Source of the DNA: Luteolibacter sp. LG18
Lineage (GTDB): Bacteria; Verrucomicrobiota; Verrucomicrobiia; Verrucomicrobiales; Akkermansiaceae
Reading direction: 5' to 3'
Assembly: GCF_036322585.1 (NCBI RefSeq)
Contig: NZ_AP024600.1
Location: 4,588,001-4,652,000 of the forward strand
Length of the DNA stretch: 64,000 nucleotides
Of the stretch, positions 8,633-17,726 are shown piece by piece; the first letter of the stretch is position 1; each line of letters starts with the position of its first letter. The position numbers and the translations under genes are program-made. The notes below the pieces were generated by a model. It was not told the origin of the DNA, did no database searches, and worked only from the letters and a program-made list of their open reading frames with translations.

Positions 8633-10254
8633 GCGCGGCCGCCGCCACCCTCTATGGCTCCGATCCGGAGCAGCTCAGCCCGCTCGCGGTGCGCCTTTTG
8701 AACAAGGGCCTGCTGAAATGGGTGATCGCGCTCGCCGCCTCGCTCGGCGCGATCCTCGAGGTGATCGACACCGTGATCACCAACGTCGCCCTGCCCGACA
8801 TCCGCGGCAACCTCGGCGCGACCCTCTCCGAGGCCGGCTGGATCTCCACCAGCTACGCCTGCGCGAACGTGGTCATCATTCCCCTCTCCGCCTGGCTCGG
8901 CCATCGCTTCGGCCGCCGCAATTATTTCGTCTTCTCGTTGATCGGCTTCACCTTGGCCTCGCTGCTGTGCGGCGTTTCGAACAGCCTCGGCATGCTGATC
9001 TTCGCCCGTGTGTTGCAGGGCATCGCCGGTGGCGGCCTGCTCGCGAAGGCGCAGTCGATCGTCTTTGAAACCTTCTCGCCGAAGGAGCGCCCGCTGGCCC
9101 AAGCGATCTTCGGGCTCGGCGTGATCGTCGGTCCCGCCATTGGTCCGGTGCTCGGTGGATGGCTCACCGACAACATGGGCTGGCGCTGGATCTTCTTCAT
9201 CAACCTGCCGCTCGGCGTGCTCGCGGTGCTGATGTGCACCACCTTCATGCCCGCCGACCGACCGGAGGAAATCAACCGCACCGGCAAGGTGGACTGGACC
9301 GGCATCGGCCTGCTCGCCATCGGCCTCGCGTGCTTCCAGTTGTTCTTGGAAGAGGGCCAGCAGGACGATTGGTTCGAGTCCCGCTTCATCCTCACCGTCG
9401 CCATCGCCAGCGTGATCGGCATCGCCCTCTTCATCTGGCGGGAACTCACCACCGAGCACCCCGCGGTGGACCTGCGCGTGCTGCGCTACCGCTCGATGAT
9501 CGGCGGCAGCCTCTACTCCGCCGTGCTCGGCATGGGCCTCTACGGCATCATGTTCGCCGTGCCGATCTTCGTGCAGGACTACCTCCACTACACTGCGCTC
9601 CAGAGCGGTCTCATCCTGGTGCCCGGCGCGATCGCTTCCGCCACCATGATGATGATGTATGGCAAGATCGGCAACAAGGTCTCGCCGCGCGTGATGATCT
9701 TCTTCGGCGCGATCCTCACCAGCCTCACCGGTGTCCTACTGATGGACATCAATCCGGATACCGGCACCAAGCAGTTGTTCTGGCCGCTGATTGCCCGTGG
9801 TTTCGGCAGCGTGATGATGTTCATGCCGCTGAGCATCGCGACGTTGGGGCCGCTCGACAAGAAGGACATCGCCGCCGGGTCCGGCTTCTACAGCCTCACT
9901 CGCCAGCTCGGCAGCAGCATCGGCATCGCGCTGATCACCACCCTGCTCGCCCGCCGCGAGGCCTTGCACCGATCGGTGTTGGTCGAACGCATTTCCGACT
10001 TCCGCCCGCAGGTCGGCGAACGTGTCGATCTCCTCACCAATGCCTTCGCCGCGCACTCCGGCAGCAAGCAGGTCGCCCACGACCAGGCGATGGGCCTGCT
10101 CGACCGCATCGTCTCCGGCCAGGCCCTGCTCCAGTCCTACGAGGACATCTTCACCTACGTCGCGGCGCTCTTCATCTTCACGCTTCCCCTCCTGTTCTTC
10201 CTCGGCGGCAAGCCGAACAAGAACGCGGGCGATGCCGCCGCGGCTGCCCACTGA
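8629..10254 (+). CDS. DHA2-family (EmrB-like) multidrug efflux MFS transporter
   Basis: A 541-residue inner-membrane proton antiporter of the 14-helix DHA2 family. Family motifs include the early helix segment EVIDTVITNVALPDI, the loop motif GHRFGRRNYF between helices 2 and 3, and the antiporter motif GLGVIVGPAIGPVLGGW in helix 5. I start it at the ATG at 8629, which overlaps the tetR stop by four bases, rather than the longer frame that runs back through tetR. The membrane-fusion partner follows 23 bases downstream. By family it should pump hydrophobic drugs across both membranes together with a TolC-type channel, which is not encoded in this window. Confidence 0.92.
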   Translation: MSAAAATLYGSDPEQLSPLAVRLLNKGLLKWVIALAASLGAILEVIDTVITNVALPDIRGNLGATLSEAGWISTSYACANVVIIPLSAWLGHRFGRRNYFVFSLIGFTLASLLCGVSNSLGMLIFARVLQGIAGGGLLAKAQSIVFETFSPKERPLAQAIFGLGVIVGPAIGPVLGGWLTDNMGWRWIFFINLPLGVLAVLMCTTFMPADRPEEINRTGKVDWTGIGLLAIGLACFQLFLEEGQQDDWFESRFILTVAIASVIGIALFIWRELTTEHPAVDLRVLRYRSMIGGSLYSAVLGMGLYGIMFAVPIFVQDYLHYTALQSGLILVPGAIASATMMMMYGKIGNKVSPRVMIFFGAILTSLTGVLLMDINPDTGTKQLFWPLIARGFGSVMMFMPLSIATLGPLDKKDIAAGSGFYSLTRQLGSSIGIALITTLLARREALHRSVLVERISDFRPQVGERVDLLTNAFAAHSGSKQVAHDQAMGLLDRIVSGQALLQSYEDIFTYVAALFIFTLPLLFFLGGKPNKNAGDAAAAAH

Positions 10255-10277
10255 ACCCCTTTCCCATTTGTCCCGTC

Positions 10278-11459
10278 ATGTCCGATCAATCGTCCCCTCC
10301 ATCCGAAGAAACCTGCGGGGAATCCGGCATCCTGCCCGACGACCTCGCGAACGGCACCGCCGGTCCCGCCCCTGCTCCCGTGAAAAAGAAACGCAGCCTG
10401 CTTTCCCGCCTCGTCACCCTCGGCATCCTCACCGGTGGCGTAGCCTGGCTTGTCCATTTCGTGCACGAGTCGATCTCCTTCGAGAAAACCGAGGACGCCT
10501 ACATCACCGGCCACATCCACCGCATCAGCCCCGGCGTCGGTGGCCCCGTGACCAAGGTCCTCGTCGATGAAAACGAACCGGTGAAGGCCGGACAGGTGCT
10601 CGCCGAGATCGATCCGCTCGAGTTCGACATCCTGCGCCAGAAGATCGAGGCCGCGAAGGCCCAGTCGATCGCCCGCGAAGCCCAGGCGAAGGCCGCGCTC
10701 GACCAGGCCAAGGCCGAGTCCCTCCAGGCCGGTGCCCAGATCGCCAGCGCCGACGCGCAGGTGAAGCAGATCGAAGCCCAGCTCGATCTCGCGAACATCA
10801 ACTACAACCGCAACCGCAACCTCTCCCGCGGTGACACCCGCGCCGTGTCGGAGGCGGAACTCGACACCACCCGCGGCATCGTCGCCTCCACCACCGCCAC
10901 CCTCGATGGAGCGAAGGCCGCGCTCGTCGCCTCCGAGGCAAAGAAGAAGACCAGCGAGGCCGCCATCGAAGCCGCCGCCGCCGAGATCCAGGCCGCCAAA
11001 GCCAACACCGACGCCCAGGTCGCCGCGCTCCGCGATGCCCAGCGCCAATACGATTACACGAAGATCGTCGCGCCCGCCGATGGCTACGTAGGCAACAAGA
11101 ACATCGAAACCGGCAACCGCATCCAGGCCGGGCAACCGGTGTTCGCGCTCGTCGAAAACGACGTGTGGGTGGTCGCCAACTTCAAGGAAACGCAGCTCAA
11201 GTCGATGAAGCCCGGCCAGGAGGTCGAGGTCAGCGTTGACGCGCTGGATGGCAGGACGTTCAAAGGCAAGATCGACAGCATCTCCCCGTCCACCGGTGCC
11301 CAGTTCGCGCTGCTGCCGCCGGACAACGCCACCGGCAACTTCACCAAGGTCGTCCAGCGCGTGCCGGTGAAGATCGTCTTCGATGCCGACTCCATCAAGG
11401 GCTTCGAGGACACACTTCGCCCCGGCCTCTCCACCGTCATCAAGGTGAAGGTGAAGTGA
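10278..11459 (+). CDS. HlyD/EmrA-family membrane fusion protein
   Basis: A 393-residue periplasmic adaptor. It has an acidic cytoplasmic N-terminus (about 40 residues), a single membrane anchor (LVTLGILTGGVAWLVHF, about 45-62), a first biotinyl-lipoyl-like half domain (SPGVGGPVTKVLVDENEPVKAG), a long Ala/Gln/Lys-rich coiled-coil hairpin (about 115-255) and the second half plus beta-barrel (IVAPADGYVGN onward). It bridges the MFS pump encoded just upstream to an outer-membrane channel. The start at 10278 follows the permease stop by 23 bases. Third gene of the tetR-emrB-emrA-like operon. Confidence 0.92.
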   Translation: MSDQSSPPSEETCGESGILPDDLANGTAGPAPAPVKKKRSLLSRLVTLGILTGGVAWLVHFVHESISFEKTEDAYITGHIHRISPGVGGPVTKVLVDENEPVKAGQVLAEIDPLEFDILRQKIEAAKAQSIAREAQAKAALDQAKAESLQAGAQIASADAQVKQIEAQLDLANINYNRNRNLSRGDTRAVSEAELDTTRGIVASTTATLDGAKAALVASEAKKKTSEAAIEAAAAEIQAAKANTDAQVAALRDAQRQYDYTKIVAPADGYVGNKNIETGNRIQAGQPVFALVENDVWVVANFKETQLKSMKPGQEVEVSVDALDGRTFKGKIDSISPSTGAQFALLPPDNATGNFTKVVQRVPVKIVFDADSIKGFEDTLRPGLSTVIKVKVK

Positions 11460-11475
11460 TCGGTTTCTGCGTAGC

Positions 11476-11493
11476 TGCACTGGTGACAGTGCA
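11476..11493 (+). other. Perfect hairpin after the efflux operon
   Basis: TGCACTG and CAGTGCA flank a 4-base loop 17 bases after the adaptor stop. No T-run follows, so it may be an RNA 3'-end stabiliser or weak terminator rather than a classic terminator. Confidence 0.4.
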
Positions 11494-11653
11494 GGTTGGG
11501 TAAAGTTACCCTCGCCCATGCAACCCCGATTTCGATTGGCGCTGCAACCGGAGGCCTGACGACGTTTCAAATGAAGTTTCGTTTCGGATGTCCGGATCTC
11601 AGCTGGAGAACGTCACGCCTTGCCCGGAACCAGCATTGCCACTAGGCAGGAGC

Positions 11654-11926
11654 ATGGCTCCCAATGATAAATCGAGCACGATACAAATCCGGGTCCTCTA
11701 CGGTGCGGCAGTGCTCGCGATGGTCTTCGGCATGCTCGTTCTGTTGACCAACTTGAAGTGGAGCGGCCCACGCCCGGCACCCGACTACGGAGTTCCGGTC
11801 GGCATGGGGCTCATCCTCGTATTCGCCATCGCCATCAATACGGCCCGGGCGTTGGGCGACCAACAAAAGCGCATCGAGGAACTGGAGAGACGGCTGTCAA
11901 AACCCACCGAGGAGAGGAAGGACTGA
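11654..11926 (+). CDS. Small hypothetical membrane protein
   Basis: A 90-residue protein with two hydrophobic segments (VLYGAAVLAMVFGMLVLL near the N-terminus and GVPVGMGLILVFAIAIN in the middle) and a charged, probably helical tail (DQQKRIEELERRLSKPTEE). I chose the ATG at 11654 because an AGGCAGGAG purine stretch precedes it; an in-frame ATG at 11588 would add 22 residues without a visible ribosome site. It is not recognised as a named family. Likely topology is two helices with the charged tail in the cytoplasm. Confidence 0.6.
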   Translation: MAPNDKSSTIQIRVLYGAAVLAMVFGMLVLLTNLKWSGPRPAPDYGVPVGMGLILVFAIAINTARALGDQQKRIEELERRLSKPTEERKD

Positions 11927-11992
11927 ACGCGCATCAATGGTTTTTCCCGATTTCCTTCGACAAAGGCACGCTCCTCGCTTCGTTCCTCCGGC

Positions 11993-12325
11993 ATGAGTTC
12001 ACCCGGTCTCAGCAGCCCCATCGGTCGCCTGCGCCTCCTCGGCATGGCGGAAGGAGCCTCGTTCCTCTTCCTCCTCGGCGTCGCCATGCCGCTCAAGTAT
12101 GTCGCCCACCGGCCGGAGTTCGTGAAATACGGCGGCTGGTGCCACGGTCTGCTGTTCATCCTCTTCCTGCTGGCCATCTTCCAGGCGTGGGCGGACAAGC
12201 AGATCTCGTTCCGCCAGTCGGTGCTCGCCTTCATCGCCGCGATCGTGCCCTTCGGCCCCTTCTTCCTCGACCGCAAGCTCCAACAGATCGAGCCGTCCGG
12301 CACGCCGGACGCCGAGGAAGCTTGA
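11993..12325 (+). CDS. DUF3817-type integral membrane protein
   Basis: A 110-residue protein with three predicted membrane segments (RLLGMAEGASFLFLLGVAMPLKY, HGLLFILFLLAIFQAW and SVLAFIAAIVPFGPFFLD). The conserved-looking elements EGxSFLxL, the MPLKY turn and the PFGPF-D-x-K ending match the DUF3817 family, which often sits beside transporters and is of unknown function. It follows a small membrane protein gene by 66 bases. The function cannot be stated. Confidence 0.75.
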   Translation: MSSPGLSSPIGRLRLLGMAEGASFLFLLGVAMPLKYVAHRPEFVKYGGWCHGLLFILFLLAIFQAWADKQISFRQSVLAFIAAIVPFGPFFLDRKLQQIEPSGTPDAEEA

Positions 12326-12397
12326 ACGGGCACCGGGAATGCCTGGATTGCTCGGAAAATCATTTGCCCGCGGGCGCTGGCGGGCTAAATCCCCCGC

Positions 12398-13534
12398 GTG
12401 ACTTTCGATTTCGACACGCCGATCGCCCGCCAGGGCACGGGCTGCATCAAGTTCGACCGCCGCCCGGAACTCGATCCCTACTGGGTCGCGGACATGGACT
12501 TCGCCTCCCCTCCCGCCATCCTGGAGGGCATCCACCGGCGTGTGGACCACGGCATTTTCGGCTACGCCCAGGCCCACGAAGGCCTCAATGAAGCCGTGCT
12601 GGAGTATCTGGAGCGCCGGATCGGCGTGAAGGTGCCACTCGCCCAGGTCGTCCACCTCGGCGGCCTCGTCCCGGCCCTCTCGCTGGCCGCCCGCGCCTTC
12701 TGCCAGCGCGGCGAGGCGGTCATGACCTGCACGCCGGTCTACCCGCCGTTCCTTGGCGTCCACAAGGACGCGGGCGCGGAGTTGATCACCGTCGACCACG
12801 TCTTTCAGGACGGCCGCTGGACCTTCGACTGGGCCGCCATGGAGCGCGCCGTCACCCCGCAGACCAAGGTCTTCCTGCTCTGCAACCCGCAGAACCCGCT
12901 CGGCCGGGTCTTCAGCCGCTACGAGCTCGAAAAACTCGCCACTTTCTGCGAGGAAAACGACCTGATCCTGGTCTCGGATGAGATCCACTGCGATCTGGTG
13001 CTCGATGAGGCCGCCACCCCGCACGTTTCCGCCCTCAAGCTGCCCGAGGAGCTTCAGAAGCGCACCATCACCCTGCTCGCCCCGAGCAAGACCTGGAATA
13101 TCGCCGGCCTCGGCTACGCCTTCGCCGTGATCCCGGACGACTCCGTGCGCCGCCGTTTCAATGCCGCCAAGGGCCACACCCTCACCGAGATCAGCGCCCT
13201 TTCCTACCACGCCGCCGAGGCCGCCTACCGCCACGGCGAGCCCTGGCGCCAGCAGCTCGTCGCCTACCTGCGCCAGAACCGCGACACCCTCGTCGAGTTC
13301 ATCCGCGACCGCTGCCCCGGCCTGATCATCCACCCCGGCGAGGCCACCTATCTGGCGTGGATCGACGCCCGCCCGCTCGGCCACGACAATCCGGCGCTCC
13401 ATTTCGAGAAAAATGCCGGCCTGTTCCTTTCCGACGGCGCGTTTTTCCAATGGCCGGGCTGGTTCCGCTTCAATTTCGGCTGCCCGCGCGCCCGGATGCT
13501 GGAGGGACTGGAGAAAATCGCCGCCGCGCTCTAA
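12398..13534 (+). CDS. PatB/MalY-type PLP-dependent C-S lyase (aminotransferase fold)
   Basis: A 378-residue fold-type I PLP enzyme starting at GTG 12398. The N-terminal WVADMDFASPPAI segment, the cofactor Asp/His region (LVSDEIHCDLV) and the Schiff-base lysine in APSKTWNIAGL (about Lys231) are characteristic of cystathionine beta-lyase-like PatB/MalY proteins rather than general aminotransferases. It probably releases thiol, pyruvate and ammonia from cystathionine or cysteine conjugates. No methionine-pathway gene adjoins it. MalY-like proteins can moonlight as regulators, but nothing here shows that. Confidence 0.85.
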   Translation: MTFDFDTPIARQGTGCIKFDRRPELDPYWVADMDFASPPAILEGIHRRVDHGIFGYAQAHEGLNEAVLEYLERRIGVKVPLAQVVHLGGLVPALSLAARAFCQRGEAVMTCTPVYPPFLGVHKDAGAELITVDHVFQDGRWTFDWAAMERAVTPQTKVFLLCNPQNPLGRVFSRYELEKLATFCEENDLILVSDEIHCDLVLDEAATPHVSALKLPEELQKRTITLLAPSKTWNIAGLGYAFAVIPDDSVRRRFNAAKGHTLTEISALSYHAAEAAYRHGEPWRQQLVAYLRQNRDTLVEFIRDRCPGLIIHPGEATYLAWIDARPLGHDNPALHFEKNAGLFLSDGAFFQWPGWFRFNFGCPRARMLEGLEKIAAAL

Positions 13535-13584
13535 CGAGCGATTTCTTGCTTCGATTTTCCGAAACACCATCCCATCCTTCCGCC

Positions 13585-14277
13585 ATGGCACGCCTTCCGC
13601 GCTTCCTCGCCGCCGCGTTTCTCACCCTGACGGCCCTCACCTCCGTCGCCTCCGCCGATCACGTCATCCTCACCGGCGGGCCGACCCTGCGCCGTTGGGA
13701 AAACTACCGCGTCCCGGAAGACCAGCACGACCGCTGGTGGGCGAACTTCGTGCGCGCCTCCACGCTGCGCATGGCGGAAATCCGCACCGCCTACGGCAAG
13801 GACGCGCCGCTCGTCTGGATCGTCTACCAACCCGCCTACGCCGCCCGCGGCCGCGAGGATGGCAAGCCCTACACCACCTGGCTCACCGAGCTGGCCGCCG
13901 CCCGCCGCGCCACCCTGATCTGGGTCAGCAGCGGTGGCGACGCCATCCGCGCCATCAACAACCGCCCGGGCGGCTCGATCCAGACCTTCGACTACTTCGG
14001 CCACTCGAACCGCTATTGCTTCATGCTGGACTACGGCAATGACGTGATGGCCGCCAGCACCGCCTGGATCCACCAGAACGACCTCGGCCGCCTGCGCGCC
14101 TCCGTGTTCGCGAAAAACGCCTACTGCAAGAGCTGGGGCTGCCACACCGCGGAGAGCATGAGCGACAAGTGGAAGGCCGCCACCGGCGTCGCCATGGAAG
14201 GTGCCCGCGGCCCGACCAATTACGACCAGGTCGGCCAAGGCACCCTGCCCGTCGCCTCCGGCGGTTGGACCCGCTGA
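13585..14277 (+). CDS. Secreted hypothetical protein
   Basis: A 230-residue protein with a clear signal peptide (MARLPRFLAAAFLTLTALTSVASA, cleaved after ASA). I start it at ATG 13585, since the longer frame runs back through the preceding enzyme gene. The mature part is Trp/Tyr-rich (RRWENYR, DRWWANFVRAS) and contains paired cysteines (YCKSWGCHTAES) that could form a disulfide in the periplasm. The alternation of conserved-looking strands and an Asp/Gly loop suggests a globular alpha/beta domain. I do not recognise the family. The next gene starts 23 bases downstream and also encodes an exported protein, so they may be co-transcribed. Confidence 0.7.
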   Translation: MARLPRFLAAAFLTLTALTSVASADHVILTGGPTLRRWENYRVPEDQHDRWWANFVRASTLRMAEIRTAYGKDAPLVWIVYQPAYAARGREDGKPYTTWLTELAAARRATLIWVSSGGDAIRAINNRPGGSIQTFDYFGHSNRYCFMLDYGNDVMAASTAWIHQNDLGRLRASVFAKNAYCKSWGCHTAESMSDKWKAATGVAMEGARGPTNYDQVGQGTLPVASGGWTR

Positions 14278-14299
14278 TTTTCCGTTGTCCGCTCCTGCC

Positions 14300-14845
14300 A
14301 TGAACCGCCGCCACTTCCTGACCGCCGCCGCCACGGCAGCAGCTCCCGTTGCCATGGGAGCGCAGGCCGGGAAAGAGGAGGAAGGTCCGGCGCTCGATTG
14401 GCAGCAAGTCCAGAGCCACCTCCACTACACGGCGTTCTGCGAGCGCGCCCCCAACGGCGAGTATCCCGATATCCGGCTGGAAATCGGCTTGAAGCGAAGT
14501 GATCCCGAAGCGCCGTCGTCCACCCGCCTTGAGCTCTTCAAATTCACCTGGGAGGGCCGCTCCATTCCCATCCCGGAGCGCTTTTGGAAGGACCTGACCG
14601 GCCTCGCCGTCGAAACCTACCCCGGAGTGGATTTCAAAAACCTGTCCGCAAAGCAGGCATGGCGACTGCAACAGCAGCTCAATGCCTTGAAAAAGCCCCG
14701 GCTCCACCTCTCCGCAGAGAGCGGAACCGTTTTGGTGGAATGGATGCGTTCGGAGGAATGCGACTCCTGCTCCACCATCCGCTGGATCATTTCCAAAAAC
14801 GGAACCGTGCTTCGCCACCGCCACGAACCGCATCACGAATGCTGA
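14300..14845 (+). CDS. Tat-signal-like exported hypothetical protein
   Basis: A 181-residue protein starting MNRRHFLTAAATAAAPVAMG, which is a twin-arginine-like export signal (RRHFL) followed by an Ala-rich hydrophobic stretch. The mature region is small and charged and has a pair of cysteines near the end (EECDSCST) and a His-rich C-terminus (RHRHEPHHEC), suggestive of metal binding. No named family is recognised. The gene follows another exported hypothetical by 23 bases and precedes bioB by 37 bases; a functional link to biotin is not implied. Confidence 0.65.
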   Translation: MNRRHFLTAAATAAAPVAMGAQAGKEEEGPALDWQQVQSHLHYTAFCERAPNGEYPDIRLEIGLKRSDPEAPSSTRLELFKFTWEGRSIPIPERFWKDLTGLAVETYPGVDFKNLSAKQAWRLQQQLNALKKPRLHLSAESGTVLVEWMRSEECDSCSTIRWIISKNGTVLRHRHEPHHEC

Positions 14846-14882
14846 TCACCCTTTTCATCCGCCCTCCCATTTCTCTCTGCCC

Positions 14883-15902
14883 ATGACACTTGCCGAGCTT
14901 CAACGCCTCCATTCCCTTCCGTTTTTCGAACTGCTCAAGCAGGCCCGCGCCGTCCATGAGGCGAACTGGCCGGAGGCGGAAATCCAGCTTTGCACGCTGC
15001 TCTCGATCAAGACCGGCGGTTGCTCGGAGGACTGCTCCTACTGCGCCCAGTCCGCCCGCTACAACTCGGGCATCGAGATCGAGCGGCTGATGAGCAAGGA
15101 CGCCATCATGGAGCGCGCCCGCGCCGCCCGTGAAACCGGCTCCACCCGCTTCTGCATGGGCGCCGCCTGGCGCGGTGTCCGCGGTGGCACCCAGCGTTTC
15201 GAGCAGGTCCTCGACATCGTCCGCGATGTCTCCTCGCTCGGCATGGAAGTCTGCGTGACCCTCGGCGAACTCGGCCCGGATGAAGCCGTGGCCCTGAAGG
15301 ACGCCGGTGTCACCGCCTACAACCACAACCTCGACACCTCACCGGAGCACTACCCGAACATCGTCACCACCCACACCTACGAGGACCGCCTGCGCACGAT
15401 CTCGAACGTGCAGAAGGCCGGCATGTCGGTGTGTTGCGGCGGCATCCTCGGCCTCGGCGAAACGATCGATGACCGCCTGAAGATGCTGGAGGTCATTTCC
15501 AACTTCAATCCGCAGCCGGAAAGCGTGCCGATCAACTCGCTGATGCCGATGCCCGGCACCCCGCTGGAAGGCACCGCCGTGGTCGATCCCTTCGACCTCG
15601 TCCGCATGATCGCCGTGACCCGCCTCGCCATCCCGAAGGCGAAGGTCCGCCTTTCCGCCGGCCGCACCCGCCTCTCCGACGAGACCCAGGCTCTGTGCTA
15701 CTTCGCCGGGGCGAACTCGATCTTCTACGGCGACAAGCTCCTCACCGCGAAGAACCCCGCCGTCGAAAAGGACCGCGAGCTGCTGGCCAAACTCGGCCTC
15801 GGCACCCTCGCCCCGAATCCGGCGATGAACGCCCCGGAAGCCGATCCCGACCAGCCTCTTTCCCCGGCCTGCGAGACCGGCAGCCACTGCGGCTGCTGCT
15901 AG
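14883..15902 (+). CDS. bioB: Biotin synthase
   Basis: A 339-residue radical-SAM enzyme that inserts sulfur into dethiobiotin in the last step of biotin synthesis. The 4Fe-4S ligands are Cys47, Cys51 and Cys54 in GGCSEDCSYCAQS. Downstream motifs GAAWRG, YNHNLDTSPE, CCGGILGLGE and SAGRTRLSDE (Arg ligand of the 2Fe-2S cluster) are typical. The C-terminus adds a cysteine-rich tail (CETGSHCGCC). No other bio gene is in the window, so it appears as a stand-alone biotin gene. Confidence 0.97.
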   Translation: MTLAELQRLHSLPFFELLKQARAVHEANWPEAEIQLCTLLSIKTGGCSEDCSYCAQSARYNSGIEIERLMSKDAIMERARAARETGSTRFCMGAAWRGVRGGTQRFEQVLDIVRDVSSLGMEVCVTLGELGPDEAVALKDAGVTAYNHNLDTSPEHYPNIVTTHTYEDRLRTISNVQKAGMSVCCGGILGLGETIDDRLKMLEVISNFNPQPESVPINSLMPMPGTPLEGTAVVDPFDLVRMIAVTRLAIPKAKVRLSAGRTRLSDETQALCYFAGANSIFYGDKLLTAKNPAVEKDRELLAKLGLGTLAPNPAMNAPEADPDQPLSPACETGSHCGCC

Positions 15903-15919
15903 GCTGCTGGATTTGGAGT

Positions 15920-15937
15920 GCGGCGAGCGATCGCCGC
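15920..15937. repeat. Short GC-rich palindrome after bioB
   Basis: GCGGCGA and TCGCCGC flank a 4-base loop, embedded in TTGGAGTG...CTTTGAG. The gene-free 15903-16131 stretch around it otherwise shows nothing. It looks like a dispersed REP-like element rather than a terminator because only three T follow. Confidence 0.4.
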
Positions 15938-16131
15938 TTTGAGTGGAGGCGAGTCATCGCCGGGAGGGATGTTTGCATTCGCGGACCCGCTCCCACGTTC
16001 CAGAACATCCTCAGGCGCCGCCTTTATGTAGCCGCGCCTTGCAGGATGTGGTTAAAGGGCAGGATGCCCCGCCCCACTCCAAACCCACATTCCGGATCGC
16101 ATCGGAAAAGCCCGGAAGATAATGTTCCAGC

Positions 16132-16503
16132 ATGAGGAGCATTCCGATCCTGACGGCGGTGGCGGTGATGGTCTTGTCCCCGCTGGCACACGGCATCTCG
16201 GAGGAGATGAAACGCTTGATCGCCGAGCGGGTGGACTCCACCGGCAGCTTCAATCCCCAAGGCCTGCCGGAGCAAAAGACCGACCTCTGGTCAAAAGCCT
16301 CCACCGAACGGTTTGAAGTCTACAACGTGCCGGTGCCGCCCGGCACTCAGGATGCCTTCGAGACCCGTGTGATCCTGGAGCGCGGAACCCACCAGTTCTG
16401 GATCGTGTGCAAGGGCGGCTACGCCCAGACGACACGCATTTACGGCCCAGGAAAGATCGGAGACCTTCAAAGCGGCAAGAACAAGGAACCGGAGAAGAAA
16501 TAG
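16132..16503 (+). CDS. Small secreted hypothetical protein
   Basis: A 123-residue protein with an N-terminal signal (MRSIPILTAVAVMVLSPLAHG). The mature 100 residues are charged, contain a single Cys (WIVCKGGYAQ) and a central strand-rich stretch, and end in a Lys/Glu tail. Not recognised. It stands 57 bases upstream of the ketosynthase gene on the same strand. Confidence 0.6.
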   Translation: MRSIPILTAVAVMVLSPLAHGISEEMKRLIAERVDSTGSFNPQGLPEQKTDLWSKASTERFEVYNVPVPPGTQDAFETRVILERGTHQFWIVCKGGYAQTTRIYGPGKIGDLQSGKNKEPEKK

Positions 16504-16559
16504 GAGCGCCGGAAGACGTCTGCTGCGGAGCGATCCCACACCGCGGTCCAATTGACACG

Positions 16560-17726
16560 ATGCCGCCCAGCGGTTACGCCGGGCGCATCGAACGACCGCT
16601 TTCCATCACCGGACTCGGGATGCTTTCCACGCTGGGCACCAGCCCCGCGGACCATGTCGATGCCATTTCGCGGAAGGGCCCGGCCTTCCGCCCCCTCGCC
16701 CACCTGCTAGGGAACGACAGCCCCCACGCGGCCACGCCCGCGGGCTGGATCGAGCCGCGTGAACTCCTGACCCACCGCAAGTGGAGCCCGGCCTCGATGG
16801 CGGCCCTCCACGCCGCCCGCCAGGCCGTCGCCGACGCCGGATGGACACCTGAGGAATGCCGCGGTGCCGCCGTGATCCTCGGCACCAGCCGGGGCAACGC
16901 CGCCGGTTGGCTCGCTCCATGGCCAGGCCGCCGCCCGTTCAAGCTGATGGCGGCCAGCAACACCATCCACAGCGAGCCCGCCGCCGCGATCACCATCGAA
17001 CTCGGCATCCACGGCCCCTACCACGTGCTCGCCAGCGGCTGCTCCGCCGGCCTGGACGCGCTGGGCATCGCCACCCTGATGGTGCAGTCCGGAGTCGTCC
17101 CGCGCGCCCTGGCGGTCGCCGTGGACCTCCCCTTGGTCCCTCTTCTGCTCGATAGCTACGCGTCCTCCGGCCTCCTGGCCTCCGCCGCACAGGCCGATCC
17201 CTATCACCCCACCACCGCAGGCTTCATTCCCGGGGAAGGCGCAGCCGCCATTGCCATCGAGCCCCCGGTTTCCGGAACACCTCGCATTCTCGGCTACACC
17301 GCGAACTCCGACGCCTGCGACCCCATCGGCATCCCGAAGGACGGCGGTGGCAGCTGCGATCTCCTCATCGCCGCCATCGAGCGCCACGGACGCCCCGCGG
17401 CCGTCTGCCCCCACGCCACCGGCACGCCGGTCCACGCCATCGCCGAACCTGCCGCCTTGATACGTGCCTTCGGAAGCACTCATCTTCCGACCTTGCATTT
17501 CCTGAAGCCATTCACCGGCCACACCATCGGTGCCAGCGGTCTCCTGGAAACCGCCATCTTGGCCGCTTTCCTGCGGCTGGGACACCTCCCTCCCAACCCG
17601 CTGGACCTCGCCACGCCCCCCGGTTTCCTCGCGCCAGATGCCAGGCTGGACGCCGCCGGACCTGTCTTCAAGATCTCCCATAGCATGGGCGGCCACAACG
17701 CCCTCCTCGTCCTTTCCCCACCATGA
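16560..17726 (+). CDS. Stand-alone beta-ketoacyl synthase-like protein (FabF/KS fold)
   Basis: A 388-residue thiolase-fold condensing enzyme, started at ATG 16560. The catalytic triad of decarboxylating ketosynthases is complete: Cys161 in ASGCSAGLD, His285 in HATGTP and His321 in KPFTGHTIGASG, plus the usual Lys316 and the C-terminal SHSMGGHN glycine loop. It should condense an acyl thioester with a malonyl-type extender. There is no acyl carrier protein, ketoreductase or other polyketide or fatty-acid gene nearby, so the substrate is unknown. Its stop overlaps the start of the transpeptidase-phosphatase fusion by four bases (ATGA at 17723-17726), which implies translational coupling. Confidence 0.85.
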   Translation: MPPSGYAGRIERPLSITGLGMLSTLGTSPADHVDAISRKGPAFRPLAHLLGNDSPHAATPAGWIEPRELLTHRKWSPASMAALHAARQAVADAGWTPEECRGAAVILGTSRGNAAGWLAPWPGRRPFKLMAASNTIHSEPAAAITIELGIHGPYHVLASGCSAGLDALGIATLMVQSGVVPRALAVAVDLPLVPLLLDSYASSGLLASAAQADPYHPTTAGFIPGEGAAAIAIEPPVSGTPRILGYTANSDACDPIGIPKDGGGSCDLLIAAIERHGRPAAVCPHATGTPVHAIAEPAALIRAFGSTHLPTLHFLKPFTGHTIGASGLLETAILAAFLRLGHLPPNPLDLATPPGFLAPDARLDAAGPVFKISHSMGGHNALLVLSPP